In this document: in pieces, positions 16,535 through 26,364 of the stretch
Numbering within the stretch: position 1 is the first letter of the stretch
Layout: each line of letters starts with the position of its first letter
Assembly: GCA_044371425.1 (NCBI GenBank)
Contig: JBILTR010000001.1
Span: 186,001 to 250,000, forward strand
Length of the DNA stretch: 64,000 nucleotides
Direction: 5' to 3'
Origin: JBEISR01 sp044371425
GTDB lineage: Bacteria > Planctomycetota > Planctomycetia > Pirellulales > Pirellulaceae
Made by a program: the position numbers and the translations under genes
The notes under the pieces: generated by a model
Told to the model about the DNA's origin: nothing
What the model saw: only the letters and a program-made list of their open reading frames with translations
Database searches by the model: none

Positions 16535-17926
16535 CTATAGCCCTGCAATCGGCTTGCCCGAGCCGAGAAGATCGAGGACAGGCCGGGGAAGACTGGTGTC
16601 CAGTCGAACTGCGTTGACGTCGAGCAGCTTATCGTAGAGGGTCGCCATCAGATCGGGGATCCGAATCGGATCGGATGCAGGTTGGCCACCATCGTGCGAG
16701 GACTGCCCGATGACCTGGCCACCCCGCGTTCCACCGCCGTAGATCATCAGGGGGCCCAGGTTGCCCCAATGATCGCGCCCCCCTGCGGCATTGAGCGACG
16801 GGGTGCGTCCCATCTCGCCACAGCAAACCAGCAGGATCTTTTCGGATAGGCCCCGCTCCTGGAGGTCGTCGATCAGCGCCGAGACAGCATGGTCGAACGG
16901 GGCACCGACATACCTCATTCCTTCCTGCATGGGGGCGTTGTTGACGTCGGCGTGCATATCCCAGACGAAACTGGTGGTGACCGTGACGAATCCACAACCC
17001 TGTTCGCAAAGGCGCCTAGCAAGCAGCAGCAGCTTTCCGAGATTGGCAGCGTGATCGGCATAGTGTTTGTGGTTGTTCCACTGAGTTCGTATCTGGTCGG
17101 GGCGCACCAGCGGAGCGGTATCGAACCGTGCGATGGTATCGGCAGATTCGCGTCGGAGATCGAAGGCCTGGGATACCTCCTTAACCAAGGCGTCGAAAGC
17201 CTGAGCGCGAAGCGTCTCGGTTTCGCTTGCGGAAGTCGATTCGATGCGCCGTCGCTGCCGATCGAGTTGCTCCAGCAGGGAACGGCGATCGGCCAGCCTT
17301 TCCAGTGGCAAATGCAGTTGCATGTCTTCCTGAAGTCCCGCACCCGCTCCCGGGATGAATGGAGCATACTGGGCCCCCAGGTCGCCGGAAGCGGCCAAGT
17401 TCCCGAACTCGGTGATCATCGGCCCTGCCTCGGGCTGAACCGATCGAGGGTGGATCAGCGCTGCGGTGGGTATGGCCGTTTCCGGTCGAACGGCCCCTGC
17501 GACGCGCGAGTAAATCGATCCCAGACTGCAGCGGAATGAGGCGCTCGACACGATCGGCTTGATGTCGTGATTGGCATCTCCCGGAACGAAGGAACGTACC
17601 GTGGAAAACAGATCGGCGCGCTGCGCCAATTGGTGGAAGGTCGATCCAAAATAGATCCCTGGAATCTTCGTCGCGATCGCTCCCGTCGCACTCCGAATAT
17701 TCGAGGGCGCGTCCATCTTGGGATCGAAGGTTTCGTACTGCGATGGGCCGCCATGCATGAAAAGGAAAATGACGCTGCGGTCTTTCAGTCGCTGCGGGTC
17801 TAAGATGGAGGCGGCCTTCAACCAAGGGAGCCCACTGGCGGACAGAATCGCAGCCGCAGAACTTCCGACGCGAAGCAGAGTACGTCTTCGCAACGGACTG
17901 CCAGATCCTAAATCGATCGAAAGCAT
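16535..17926 (-). CDS. DUF1501 family protein with twin-arginine leader
   Basis: A 463-residue exported protein of the DUF1501 (sulfatase-like alkaline phosphatase fold) family that is abundant in Planctomycetes. The leader RRRTLLRVGSSAAAILSASG is Tat-type. The family patterns are IFLFMHGGPSQYETFDPK near the N-terminus, WDMHADVNN, CCGEMGRTPSLN and GRDHWGNLGPLMIYGGG, which include predicted metal ligands (Asp/His). DUF1501 genes usually pair with a DUF1553/DUF1549 cytochrome-type gene; here the neighbour is the convergent two-haem protein instead. The ATG at 17926 is preferred over 17959 because the leader follows directly. Biochemical role is not established. Confidence 0.9.
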   Translation of the reverse strand: MLSIDLGSGSPLRRRTLLRVGSSAAAILSASGLPWLKAASILDPQRLKDRSVIFLFMHGGPSQYETFDPKMDAPSNIRSATGAIATKIPGIYFGSTFHQLAQRADLFSTVRSFVPGDANHDIKPIVSSASFRCSLGSIYSRVAGAVRPETAIPTAALIHPRSVQPEAGPMITEFGNLAASGDLGAQYAPFIPGAGAGLQEDMQLHLPLERLADRRSLLEQLDRQRRRIESTSASETETLRAQAFDALVKEVSQAFDLRRESADTIARFDTAPLVRPDQIRTQWNNHKHYADHAANLGKLLLLARRLCEQGCGFVTVTTSFVWDMHADVNNAPMQEGMRYVGAPFDHAVSALIDDLQERGLSEKILLVCCGEMGRTPSLNAAGGRDHWGNLGPLMIYGGGTRGGQVIGQSSHDGGQPASDPIRIPDLMATLYDKLLDVNAVRLDTSLPRPVLDLLGSGKPIAGL

Positions 17927-18073
17927 GGCGCGAAACTCCGGGAGAGCGGATGGAGCCAATCGGTTGGTGTCTCTCTAGTCTTACTGGATCTATCGGCCAA
18001 CCGCAAAAAAGCTGCAGCGATTTTCCCACTTTCCAGCCTGCAAGACCGCTCGTCCCAAACGTTTGCATCCTCC

Positions 18074-19234
18074 TCAGGCCTTGGGGTCGGCTGTAGCTGT
18101 TTCGCTGGAGCCCCGGAGATCGACCCCCGATTCCTGCGGATCGACCCTGCGACCTCGATACCAAAGATCTCCATCCAAACAACTCCAGGAGCCATCGGCA
18201 AATCGGAGTTGCTGGCTGGCCAAGGAGACACCCTCACCCCCTACCGGTTCCTTTGCTTGGCGACCGCCCAGCACTCCCGGGGCGATGAACACAGCCACTT
18301 CGTCCACCCACTGCTGGTCGAAAAAGGTCCCGAGCACCCCTCCACCTCCCTCAACGAGCAGATTGGTGACTCCTTCAGCGGCGATCGCTCTTAGAAGAAC
18401 CGCTAGGGTCTCCGGGTCCTGATCGAACAGGCGGATCCGAACTCCGAGTTGCTCGAGCTTCTGGCGGCGCTGAGGATCGGACTGTGGGGAAGTCCAGACT
18501 TCCAGTGGTATCTGACGGGCGGTGCGCACAAGCTGTCCGTCGATGGGAAGGCGCAGGGAACGATCGAGCACGATGCGGCGCGGCGTGCGGGGGCCTGGAG
18601 GTCGAGCGGTGAGCGAGGGGTTGTCGGCTAGCGCCGTTCCGATTCCGATCAAGATGGCGTCCACACGCCCGCGCATCTGGTGGACCTGCGCACGACTGGC
18701 GGCGTTGGAAATCCACTGGCTGCTCCCAGTCCGACTAGCGATGCGGCCATCCAGCGTCATAGCCCATTTGGCGATCACCCAGGGCATCGCTGTCTCGATC
18801 CGCTTGCGAAAGGGAGCGATCAAGCGTCTGGCATCGAGCCGAAGGCATCCCACGTCGACCCTGATCCCCGCTTGGCGCAGCCTTTCGATCCCTTTGCCTC
18901 GCACAACAGGATACGGGTCCTCTGTACCGATCACGATGCGAGCCGGTTTGTTGGCGATTAAGAGATCGACGCAGGGTGGGGTTTTTCCGTGATGAGCACA
19001 AGGCTCCAGAGTGACATAGAAGGTGGAGCCGCTTAGTTGTTGGGGATCACACTCCCGAACTGCCTCGACTTCCGCATGGGGGCCTCCGAACGCTTGATGC
19101 CAACCACGGGCGATGCATCGGCCATCCCGCACGATGACGCAGCCCACCATCGGATTGGGTTCCACCCCCCCTTCGCCTTGAACTGCCAGTTCCAGCGCCT
19201 GACGCATCCAGTGGGCGTCGCCGGGATCGCTCAT
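18074..19234 (-). CDS. ribD: Bifunctional riboflavin biosynthesis protein RibD
   Basis: A 386-residue fusion of pyrimidine deaminase (about residues 1-145) and reductase (about 146-370) that converts the GTP cyclohydrolase II product toward ribityl-aminouracil phosphate. The deaminase zinc site is seen as GGPHAEVEA and LEPCAHHGKTPPC. The reductase has AKWAMTLDGRIA, GIGTALADNPSLTAR and LLVEGGGGVLGTFF. The ATG at 19234 follows a GGAGG ribosome binding site. No other rib gene is nearby and no FMN riboswitch is seen. Confidence 0.96.
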   Translation of the reverse strand: MSDPGDAHWMRQALELAVQGEGGVEPNPMVGCVIVRDGRCIARGWHQAFGGPHAEVEAVRECDPQQLSGSTFYVTLEPCAHHGKTPPCVDLLIANKPARIVIGTEDPYPVVRGKGIERLRQAGIRVDVGCLRLDARRLIAPFRKRIETAMPWVIAKWAMTLDGRIASRTGSSQWISNAASRAQVHQMRGRVDAILIGIGTALADNPSLTARPPGPRTPRRIVLDRSLRLPIDGQLVRTARQIPLEVWTSPQSDPQRRQKLEQLGVRIRLFDQDPETLAVLLRAIAAEGVTNLLVEGGGGVLGTFFDQQWVDEVAVFIAPGVLGGRQAKEPVGGEGVSLASQQLRFADGSWSCLDGDLWYRGRRVDPQESGVDLRGSSETATADPKA

Positions 19235-19273
19235 GCATACCTCCCCGAATCGATTCGGCCGAGGGGCAGCATG

Positions 19274-21430
19274 CTATTGGCCTGGAAGCCAAAGACCGCT
19301 TCCCTTTTCCTCGCTCGGAGGTTCGGGAGCAGCGGGTGCTTTCGAGGAACCGGGTGTCCAAAGCCCACCGCTGGCCGGAGCCGTCTGCTGCGCCCGGCCA
19401 TGCATGGCGATGGCGTTATCGAGCGACGGTCCTTGAGCGGTCGCCTGCGACTGCATGTACTGCTGAATCATGGCGATGTATTGCAGCAGGTAGGGGTCGC
19501 GAGGGTGATCCTGGATCGCCTGCCGGAAGGTGCTCTGCGCTTCCTGGGACCGGCCCAAGGCTTCTAGGAGACGCACTTTCTCCAGGATATGATTTCCAGC
19601 CGGTTCACCGGATGTCTTGCAGATGGCGATCAGCTGATCGAGCATCGGAAGGACTTCATCCGGATTCTGGTTGGTGGTGATCTCTAGATTCAGACGCAGC
19701 ATCTCGGCCACTGGCTTGAGGTCGTCCGGCCATTCCATCGTCTTCGCTCTGGCAATCAGCTCAGGGAAAACCCCGTGGACGCGACGGATCATCGCCGACT
19801 GCATCATCTGCACTAGGCTCTTGGCATCGATCGTTTCGAGGTCGGTCCAGAAGTAGGAGGCACCACCGACCAGATCGAAGAGATCTTCGCGGCTGTCCAT
19901 CCGCACCACAGGCTGACCCAGCTTGGTCAACAGGGATTCAAAGTGGGTCCGGGAAAATCCAGCCGATCCTTGGCTTTGCCAATAAAGGACCAGTGCCTGC
20001 AACGGGATGGCCATCGCAGGATCGTCCTTGCACTGCCGAGGGGAGCGACCACCAAGAATGGAGAGCGGGGTGTCGAGGAAATTGTCTTCCTTAAAGCCGC
20101 GGAAGGCTTGGATCAACGACTGCTGCTGATCTGGAGCCGCCTGTTTCTTCGTGACGATAGGGGGATCGTACTGCAGGAACAGAGGGGATCGAACGGTGGT
20201 CAGCACCTGGCGGGAGTTGGAATCGACTCCCAGTTCCTGCAGGACCCGCTGGGTTGCCTGCTGGCGGATTCCGTCGGAGGATTCCAGGAAGACCAGCTTG
20301 GGTGGCCGATCGGTCTGCCTTCCAAAGAGCGCCACCCAGCCACTGGCCAGCCGAAGATCGAGGTCGGCGTAGGGAGTCGACTCCAGGATCGGGATCGAGT
20401 AATTGCAGATCAGCTTGGGTGCAATCTCCTCCTTGGCAGCCTGCATCACCATCTGACGCATGGCATCGTCCTGGATCGGCGACAGCATGGAGGAGCCGAG
20501 CATCTTGGTATCTAGGTCGCTGTCGCTGGTGAGTTCGTACGCCGTGACAGCATCTTCGATCATGCAGCCCGAACCCGATGGATCGATCTCGTACTCGAGC
20601 GCCTGGAAGTAGACGCGAGATTCCTGGCGAAGCTTCGAGGATGCGGCGAGTTTCCCAGCGAGCCGAGCGGCGCCGTCGCGGTCTGCAAGAAGCAGCCGGC
20701 AATGGAGCAGAGCAAGGAGGATTTCCGGTTCGGATCCGTACTCGCGCTGGATCGACTCCAGCTTGGTCTTGGCAGCCTGAATCTGAAAACTGGAGATCAG
20801 GCCATAAGCTTCTCGAAACCTCTCCAGCCAAGGCGCATCCTGAGGTTCGGTGATCGATGGCGGCATCTCGCGCACCAGCACGCTGACATCTTCCTGGGTC
20901 AGAATGTTCTCGTGCATCCGGACAGCCAGATCGGGATTGTCCGCAGTGCAACCGGCAAGGATGTCGGTGTGCATCAGCGCCGGCATCGACAGCGACAACC
21001 GCGACATCGCCTGAATCAGGTTCAGATGAACGGTCAGGTAGAGCGGATGGAGGACCTCGCCGGAGTCAGCGATCGACTGGACCAGAAGGGTCGCCGATTC
21101 CTCGATGTTGCCGCGAAGCAACGCCACCATGGAACGGAAAAGCTTGGCTAGTGGGTTGTCGGGCTGAAGCCGGATGAACTTGGCGGACGTTTCTTCCAGC
21201 CCTTCCAGTTCCCTAAGCTTCAGCTGGATCTCGCACTTGTAGGCATATAGCCACGCCTCGTTGGGGAATGTCTTCAGCAGCTGATTGATCTTGTCGAGCG
21301 CCGCAACGCTTTGATCGCCATCCACCATGCGATCGATTTTGGCCATCTCGGAAAGATGCTCTGCGCATTTGCAGAATTTGACTTTCTTGCCGGAACCGCA
21401 GGGACAGATGCTGTATTGGTCAAGCGTCAT
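19274..21430 (-). CDS. SEC-C motif and TPR-like repeat protein
   Basis: A 718-residue, probably cytoplasmic protein. Residues 9-22 (CPCGSGKKVKFCKC) are a SEC-C zinc-binding motif like the SecA tail. The rest is mostly helical with TPR-like repeats, clear at both ends (for example DKINQLLKTFPNEAWLYAYKC and the segment near residue 650). The last 45 residues are Pro/Ser/Gly-rich. No enzymatic motif is seen. A role in protein-protein contact is plausible, the function unknown. Confidence 0.8.
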   Translation of the reverse strand: MTLDQYSICPCGSGKKVKFCKCAEHLSEMAKIDRMVDGDQSVAALDKINQLLKTFPNEAWLYAYKCEIQLKLRELEGLEETSAKFIRLQPDNPLAKLFRSMVALLRGNIEESATLLVQSIADSGEVLHPLYLTVHLNLIQAMSRLSLSMPALMHTDILAGCTADNPDLAVRMHENILTQEDVSVLVREMPPSITEPQDAPWLERFREAYGLISSFQIQAAKTKLESIQREYGSEPEILLALLHCRLLLADRDGAARLAGKLAASSKLRQESRVYFQALEYEIDPSGSGCMIEDAVTAYELTSDSDLDTKMLGSSMLSPIQDDAMRQMVMQAAKEEIAPKLICNYSIPILESTPYADLDLRLASGWVALFGRQTDRPPKLVFLESSDGIRQQATQRVLQELGVDSNSRQVLTTVRSPLFLQYDPPIVTKKQAAPDQQQSLIQAFRGFKEDNFLDTPLSILGGRSPRQCKDDPAMAIPLQALVLYWQSQGSAGFSRTHFESLLTKLGQPVVRMDSREDLFDLVGGASYFWTDLETIDAKSLVQMMQSAMIRRVHGVFPELIARAKTMEWPDDLKPVAEMLRLNLEITTNQNPDEVLPMLDQLIAICKTSGEPAGNHILEKVRLLEALGRSQEAQSTFRQAIQDHPRDPYLLQYIAMIQQYMQSQATAQGPSLDNAIAMHGRAQQTAPASGGLWTPGSSKAPAAPEPPSEEKGSGLWLPGQ

Positions 21431-21658
21431 GGGGAAGTTTTCTTCTTGAAGCTGGAGAGTGAAATAGCTCGATGAGACGACCGAACCAGTCGATCTGGCA
21501 TCCGCTTGAGGGCGATCGATTCCTAGCCACCAGGGGGAATCGGTTCCGCGTCGCAGGATCGAATCGGTGGGATTTGCTGCGTCAGTGAGCTGGAATCCGC
21601 ACCGGCTGTCCGGTGGTATTGTAGCGGTCGCACGACGTTGCGGTCGAGCCGAAACCGA

Positions 21659-23347
21659 TCAGGTGTCGACTCCATCGGCCGACGGGACGATCGGGGCTTT
21701 CTTCTCTTGGACATCCTGCTGCTCCCGCCACGGCTTGTTCTGCTGATAGCTTTCCAGTTCCTTGCGGAGCTGATCCAGCTGCTCGGCCTTCTCCTGGGAG
21801 CCCAGTTCGACCGCCTTGGTCGACCATTTGATCGCTTCTTCGAAATTGCCGATCTCCGCGTAGCCAGCAGCCAGCGTCGAGAGGATGTGAGCCTCCTTGA
21901 ATTCGGTCAATTCACATGCCTCGGTGCCAAGTTCGACCGAGCGTTTTCCGTTGCGGATTTCGTCTTTGGGGCTGGTCGCTAGCACCCAGGCCAGATTGTT
22001 CAGCAAGCCCGATCGACTTTCTTTTTCTTCCGCGGGTACTAGTTCGATCGCCTTCTCGAAATCGGCGATCGCTTCGACATGCTTTCCAATGCTCAGCCGC
22101 GCATCTCCCCGCAGGCGATAGACTCGGTGCGTCAGTTCCTTCCATTCGGGTTTGTTCGCTTTGAGAATCTCGTCGGCCAGCTCGATCGCTTTGTTTGGAC
22201 GATCATCCATCTGATAGAACGAGGCCAGTTGCAGAAGGAACTGGATGTTGTCAGGTACGATCCGCACCAGCTTCTGCAGATCGTCGATCGCTTCGTCCAT
22301 CCGCTTTTGATTGGCGGCGATCAGCGATCGAAAGTAGAGAGCCCCTGGGGAGTTGGGCTGCAGCGCCAAGATGTCTTCGATATCTTCTTCGGCCTTGTCG
22401 AAATCATCCTTCTGCAGGTGGACTTGGGCGCGCATCAAAAGCGACTGAAGATCGCGAGGTTCGGCTTCCACCGCTTTTGTCAGATCGGCCAGCGCCTCTT
22501 CCGCCTTCTCTTTCTCCATGTACATCTCGGCGCGCACTCGGTAGAGCGGGCTGGGGTCGCTGAGCGATTCGATCTTCTCGGTCAGCAGGGCGATGGCGTC
22601 GTCGGTGCGATCCAATTCCTTGAGTGCAGCGACAGCAGCCTGTATGGCGAAGAGGTTGTCTGGCTGCTGATCGAGAAAGGTCTTGGCGCCTTCGTACGCA
22701 AGATCGAACTTCCCTGTGGCCACCAGCAGTCCGATGCGCGCTTGCCAAGCTTCCAGGTTGCTGCTGTCCGCCTCGATCGCTCGATCCAACGCCGCCAGTT
22801 TTTCCTCAGGGGTCGGGGCAAGAGCGGCCAGCACCAGTAGCGCCTGAGCCAGCTCCGTCGGCCGGTCCTTCAGCAGCTCAATCCCTTTCTTGATCGCTTC
22901 CAGACCCTTGGGCGGTTCTTCGACTTTGGCCAGCATCAAATAGGCTTCGGCCAGCGTCGAATCATTTTCGATGGCTCGCTGAAGGTCCTTCAGAATGTTC
23001 CCTCGCAGCCGCCGGAGGATCGTTGGATTCTGGGCTCGCGATTGGACGATCTGGTTGTAGTAAAGCTCGGCCCGCTGCAGGCTTGCCGCCGCGATCAACT
23101 GCTTGGCGACCTGCACATCCTCTTCTTCCAGCCCTTCGGCAATCGCCTTCTCCCCCAGCTCGATCACGCGAGCCAGTTGGTCTGGCGTTTGGGCATCCAG
23201 TTTCAGGTCGGTGGCTTCGTCAAGCGTCTGCTGGCCTTTGGGAGGGCTGGCTGCTGGAGCATCCTGACCGGATGCGGGCGAGGAAAGAACAGGGGCGACC
23301 GAAATGGCCAAAAGCCCCACCACAAACCATCCCCATGCGCGATTCAT
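21659..23347 (-). CDS. Exported TPR-repeat protein
   Basis: A 562-residue protein with an N-terminal signal peptide (MNRAWGWFVVGLLAISVAPVL, likely cleaved after SPASG-like residues) followed by about a dozen TPR-type helix pairs from about residue 35 to 545; repeats are easy to see, such as ALADLTKAVEAEPRDLQSLL and AIADFEKAIELVPAEEKES. The terminal segment is charged. It probably works as a scaffold in the periplasm. The start at 23347 is preferred over 23443, because the upstream extension lacks similarity to signal or repeat sequence. It is separated by about 230 bp from the SEC-C/TPR gene. Confidence 0.85.
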   Translation of the reverse strand: MNRAWGWFVVGLLAISVAPVLSSPASGQDAPAASPPKGQQTLDEATDLKLDAQTPDQLARVIELGEKAIAEGLEEEDVQVAKQLIAAASLQRAELYYNQIVQSRAQNPTILRRLRGNILKDLQRAIENDSTLAEAYLMLAKVEEPPKGLEAIKKGIELLKDRPTELAQALLVLAALAPTPEEKLAALDRAIEADSSNLEAWQARIGLLVATGKFDLAYEGAKTFLDQQPDNLFAIQAAVAALKELDRTDDAIALLTEKIESLSDPSPLYRVRAEMYMEKEKAEEALADLTKAVEAEPRDLQSLLMRAQVHLQKDDFDKAEEDIEDILALQPNSPGALYFRSLIAANQKRMDEAIDDLQKLVRIVPDNIQFLLQLASFYQMDDRPNKAIELADEILKANKPEWKELTHRVYRLRGDARLSIGKHVEAIADFEKAIELVPAEEKESRSGLLNNLAWVLATSPKDEIRNGKRSVELGTEACELTEFKEAHILSTLAAGYAEIGNFEEAIKWSTKAVELGSQEKAEQLDQLRKELESYQQNKPWREQQDVQEKKAPIVPSADGVDT

Positions 23348-23594
23348 CGAGTCAACTCCCGAGCATCGACTTGGTTTCCAACACGCGATCCCACCGACCG
23401 CTCTCCAATCGTATCGGTTCTCCCCACGCAACTCCAAGTCCAACTCCCCGTGCCGACCTCTTTTTCCCGCTGTTTTCCGAAAGCTCGACTTCGTCCTCGC
23501 GCCCGAGGGGATGGGCCATCATTGAAAAACAGCCGTTTCGGTTTATCGTGGATCCTCTTGCATCGGGGGAGTGGATTCTGCGAAGGATGGTGGC

Positions 23595-24806
23595 ATGCTT
23601 GGCAAGTTGATTCAACGGATTCCCCAGCAAATCGCGACCTGGGAAGGGTTCGTCCGGTCGCTCTGGTCTGCCATGAGATACTGGCAGGTCGCAGGAGTGC
23701 TGGTGGGGATGGTAGGCTGTAGCCCCACAACGCCCACAAACCCGAGCTCCGACTCGACCGATGCCTCGGTCGCGTCTGTGGCCGGAAGTCCCGACAGAGC
23801 TCCGCCTGGGGGGAAGGGAGAAACCGATCGGAATCTCTCTCGGCGCATCGAGCAGGTGCTCGCTGAGAACCTGAAGAACCGATCGCTCCGGTCCGACCTA
23901 AATGCCGCGTGGCAGATCTTCCATGGCGTGATTGCCTACGGAGACAAATTGCCGCTGGAGACCCCCGAAGGTGCCCTGCCTGCGCTCCGATTTGCCTTCG
24001 GAGGGGGGCAATTCCAGGGATGGGAACTGGCCCCAGGGGATTTGCTGCCTGATGGACGACGTGGGATGCGAGCGAAGTTGGAGCCAGGCAGTTACATCGG
24101 TCAGGGCCACGTCGATCAGTGGCTGGCGATCCTGGCACAAGCGGGGGTCGAGGGAGATCGCATCGTCCAAGTAGGAGATCAGTCCTTCACCGTTTTCGAT
24201 TGGGCTCGCCAAGCCCAGTGGGATGTTCCCGACAATCCGATCCCGGAATATGCCTGGACCATGATCGCTTTGATGCACTATTTTCCTGACGAGCAGCAGT
24301 GGATGGCGCGCGATGGCCGGCAATGGGATTACGACGCTCTGGTCGATTTCGAAGCCAAGGCCGATCTGGGCTCCAGCGCCTGCGGTGGAACACACCGTCT
24401 GCAGGGGTTGGCCCACGCTTTGGCGTTCCGCAAGCGACACCAGGGGGCGATCACTGGTCCCTGGGAAGCGGCGCAAAAACGAGTGGATGCCGCGATTCAG
24501 GGAGCCCGCCAAATGCAGAACTCCGATGGCTCCCTCTCGACCAACTACACCGATCTGCCCGGGCGATCCGCCGACCTGTCGCTCAACATCAGCGCCACCG
24601 GACACATGCTGGAGTTTCTCGCATTCGCACTGCCTCAAGAGCAGCTTGGCGAGCGGTGGGTGGAACAAGCCGCTCATCGATTGTGCGACTACCTGGAAGC
24701 CGCTGCCGCCGTCGATCTGGACTGCGGCGGTCTCTACCACGCTCTGCACGGCCTGGCGATCTACCAGCAACGCACCCAAGAGACTTTGAATGCTAGCATG
24801 CGGTAG
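23595..24806 (+). CDS. Conserved planctomycetal lipoprotein-like protein (prenyltransferase-type helical repeats)
   Basis: A 403-residue protein. A hydrophobic stretch ends in VGMVGC at about residues 37-42, a possible lipobox. The mature part is helical with a repeated GxLxxG/HxL-type pattern such as LQGLAHALAFRKRHQG and GGLYHALHGLAIYQQ, reminiscent of alpha/alpha-barrel prenyltransferase-like repeats. The ATG at 23595 is chosen because AAGGA precedes it by 7 bases; GTG at 23571 and ATG at 23673 are alternatives. Similar planctomycetal proteins have carried an unreliable GTPase-activating label in databases; I see no support for that. Function unknown. Confidence 0.7.
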   Translation: MLGKLIQRIPQQIATWEGFVRSLWSAMRYWQVAGVLVGMVGCSPTTPTNPSSDSTDASVASVAGSPDRAPPGGKGETDRNLSRRIEQVLAENLKNRSLRSDLNAAWQIFHGVIAYGDKLPLETPEGALPALRFAFGGGQFQGWELAPGDLLPDGRRGMRAKLEPGSYIGQGHVDQWLAILAQAGVEGDRIVQVGDQSFTVFDWARQAQWDVPDNPIPEYAWTMIALMHYFPDEQQWMARDGRQWDYDALVDFEAKADLGSSACGGTHRLQGLAHALAFRKRHQGAITGPWEAAQKRVDAAIQGARQMQNSDGSLSTNYTDLPGRSADLSLNISATGHMLEFLAFALPQEQLGERWVEQAAHRLCDYLEAAAAVDLDCGGLYHALHGLAIYQQRTQETLNASMR

Positions 24807-24835
24807 TTTTTTCTTCGTCGTGCATGCCTGCGGGC

Positions 24836-24864
24836 GGTTGCAACCATGGCTGCTGGGGTATACT
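24836..24864 (+). promoter_or_regulatory. Predicted promoter of the alpha-CTD-like gene
   Basis: TATACT at 24859-24864 is preceded by GGTTGC at 24836-24841 with 17-bp spacing, or by TTGCAA with 15-bp spacing. It ends about 90 bp before the ATG at 24953. Confidence 0.4.
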
Positions 24865-24952
24865 TCCGACTTGGTTGCCTTTGGCCGCGGTCCAGGCAGC
24901 GGAAGCGATGGATCGCTTTTCGATGGAGTCCTGATTCAAGGAGGATAGCCGA

Positions 24953-25219
24953 ATGACTCGAATCCCTCTAAGCCCTGCTGACGAGAAAGCCCGCCAGCTC
25001 CGAGAACGGCTCGATCTGAGCACCGCCGAAATCGGCCTGACGGTTCGGACTACCAACTGCCTGGAAGAAAAAGGGATTTTCACGGTTCGGGATCTGCTGC
25101 ACAGCACACCCGATACCCTTTTGAGCATCACGAACTTTGGCGAGAAGACGCTGGAAGAGGTCTACCAGGCGCTCGATGCCATCGGCTTTTCGCGCCGGAC
25201 CACGCGAGCCCCTCGCTAG
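24953..25219 (+). CDS. Free-standing RNA polymerase alpha C-terminal-domain-like protein
   Basis: An 88-residue protein that matches the alpha subunit C-terminal domain alone: ELGLTVRTTNCL-type helix (here EIGLTVRTTNCLEEKGI), TVRDLLHSTPDTLLSITNFGEKTLEEV, the helix-hairpin-helix DNA/activator contact region. There is no N-terminal assembly domain, so it cannot replace the alpha subunit. It has an excellent ribosome binding site (AAGGAGG, 7-8 bases upstream). It may act as a DNA-binding or transcription-factor decoy. It is followed 80 bp later by coaE. Confidence 0.88.
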   Translation: MTRIPLSPADEKARQLRERLDLSTAEIGLTVRTTNCLEEKGIFTVRDLLHSTPDTLLSITNFGEKTLEEVYQALDAIGFSRRTTRAPR

Positions 25220-25298
25220 GCTACAGGTCGCCAAGACCTGGGGCAGCCTTGAGGCGACTCGCCATGCTCCGGGTGGCTCTGAGCAACGGTAGGGAGAA

Positions 25299-25937
25299 AT
25301 GGCGATGCGCGTGATGGGATTGATCGGCGGGGTCGCTTCCGGCAAATCGGAGGTGGCTCGCATGCTGGAGGCGCGAGGTGCCAAGCGGATCGATGCCGAT
25401 CAGTTGGGGCACCAGGCTCTGCTGCAACCGGAGATCCGCGATGCCGTGGTCGATCGCTTCGGTCGTCAAATCCTGGATCGCGCTGGGGTGATTGATCGAG
25501 CGGCATTAGGGCGGATGGTCTTTGGGCCATCGGATGAGGCGAAGAAAAATCGTCATCTGCTGGAAGAGATCGTCCATCCCTGGATCAGGCACCAAGCGAT
25601 GGAACGGCTGGAGGCGTTTCGAAAGCAAGAGAGCGAATCGCCTCCACTGGTTCTCCTGGACGCGCCGCTCCTCTTGGAAGCCGGATGGCGACCGATCTGC
25701 GATTGGGTGGTGTTTCTGGAGACTCCCAGGGAGCGGCGGATGGCGTGGGCGGCCCAGCGAGGATGGACGCTTTTGGAATGGCAGCAGCGTGAGGCGTCGC
25801 AGCTTCCCCTGGAGCAGAAGCGCGAGCATGCCACGCACATCCTCCAGAACGACAGCGATCTGGATCACCTGGAAAAGCAGATCGACCAACACTGGCCCCT
25901 TTGGACCAGTCGATGGACGCCTGGTGGCGATGCATAG
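25299..25937 (+). CDS. coaE: Dephospho-CoA kinase
   Basis: A 212-residue P-loop kinase that phosphorylates the 3'-hydroxyl of dephospho-CoA, the last step of coenzyme A synthesis. The Walker A motif is GGVASGKSEVA, followed by IDADQLGHQAL, the LLDAPLLLEAGW segment and VVFLETPRERRMAW, all family-typical. The ATG at 25305 has better spacing from the AGGGAG ribosome binding site and may be the true start, giving two fewer residues. Another CoA gene (coaC) is present at 55922. Confidence 0.95.
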   Translation: MAMRVMGLIGGVASGKSEVARMLEARGAKRIDADQLGHQALLQPEIRDAVVDRFGRQILDRAGVIDRAALGRMVFGPSDEAKKNRHLLEEIVHPWIRHQAMERLEAFRKQESESPPLVLLDAPLLLEAGWRPICDWVVFLETPRERRMAWAAQRGWTLLEWQQREASQLPLEQKREHATHILQNDSDLDHLEKQIDQHWPLWTSRWTPGGDA

Positions 25938-25997
25938 CACCGGCCGTCGACCGAATTCTTCGCTCGCCAAATAGCCGGGACCAAAGGATTCTTCGGT

Positions 25998-26318
25998 TCA
26001 CGCCTTGCGGCGCAGCAGAATGTTGCCACCTTCTTCTCGAGCCTCGAAGGGGCGCAGCATCGGTTTGCCGGTTGCGTCATTGCACCCATCGCCCAAGCGA
26101 TAGCGCCATCCATGCCAGGGGCAGGTGACGCAGCCGCCTGCCACCACTCCCCTGGCCAAGGGTCCGCCCTGGTGAGCGCACAGGCCATCCAGCGCGTACA
26201 ACTCCCCCGCGGAGCGCCAGATCGCCACCACGTCATCCCCCAGCAGCACCTCGATCGCCTCCCCTTCCTGCAATCGATCGCTGGCTGCCACGATCACCCA
26301 GGTTGCCGATTCCTCCAT
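25998..26318 (-). CDS. Rieske-type [2Fe-2S] ferredoxin
   Basis: A 106-residue single-domain protein with both Rieske cluster motifs, CAHQGG and CPWHGWRY, which supply two Cys and two His ligands. It resembles small-subunit NirD or dioxygenase-type ferredoxins and is soluble, without a signal peptide. The start at 26318 is chosen because the domain begins there; the longer frame to 26495 runs through the promoter region of the divergent M16 gene. No oxygenase or reductase partner is adjacent, so its redox partner is unknown. Confidence 0.9.
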   Translation of the reverse strand: MEESATWVIVAASDRLQEGEAIEVLLGDDVVAIWRSAGELYALDGLCAHQGGPLARGVVAGGCVTCPWHGWRYRLGDGCNDATGKPMLRPFEAREEGGNILLRRKA

Positions 26319-26364
26319 GGAAACTCCCTTTCCTCTGACTCTGGAACGTCTCTGGATCCTTTGT

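Noticed and set aside
16315..16548. 77-codon minus frame between the haem protein and DUF1501
   Set aside because: It overlaps the DUF1501 end and has no family sequence or start signal.
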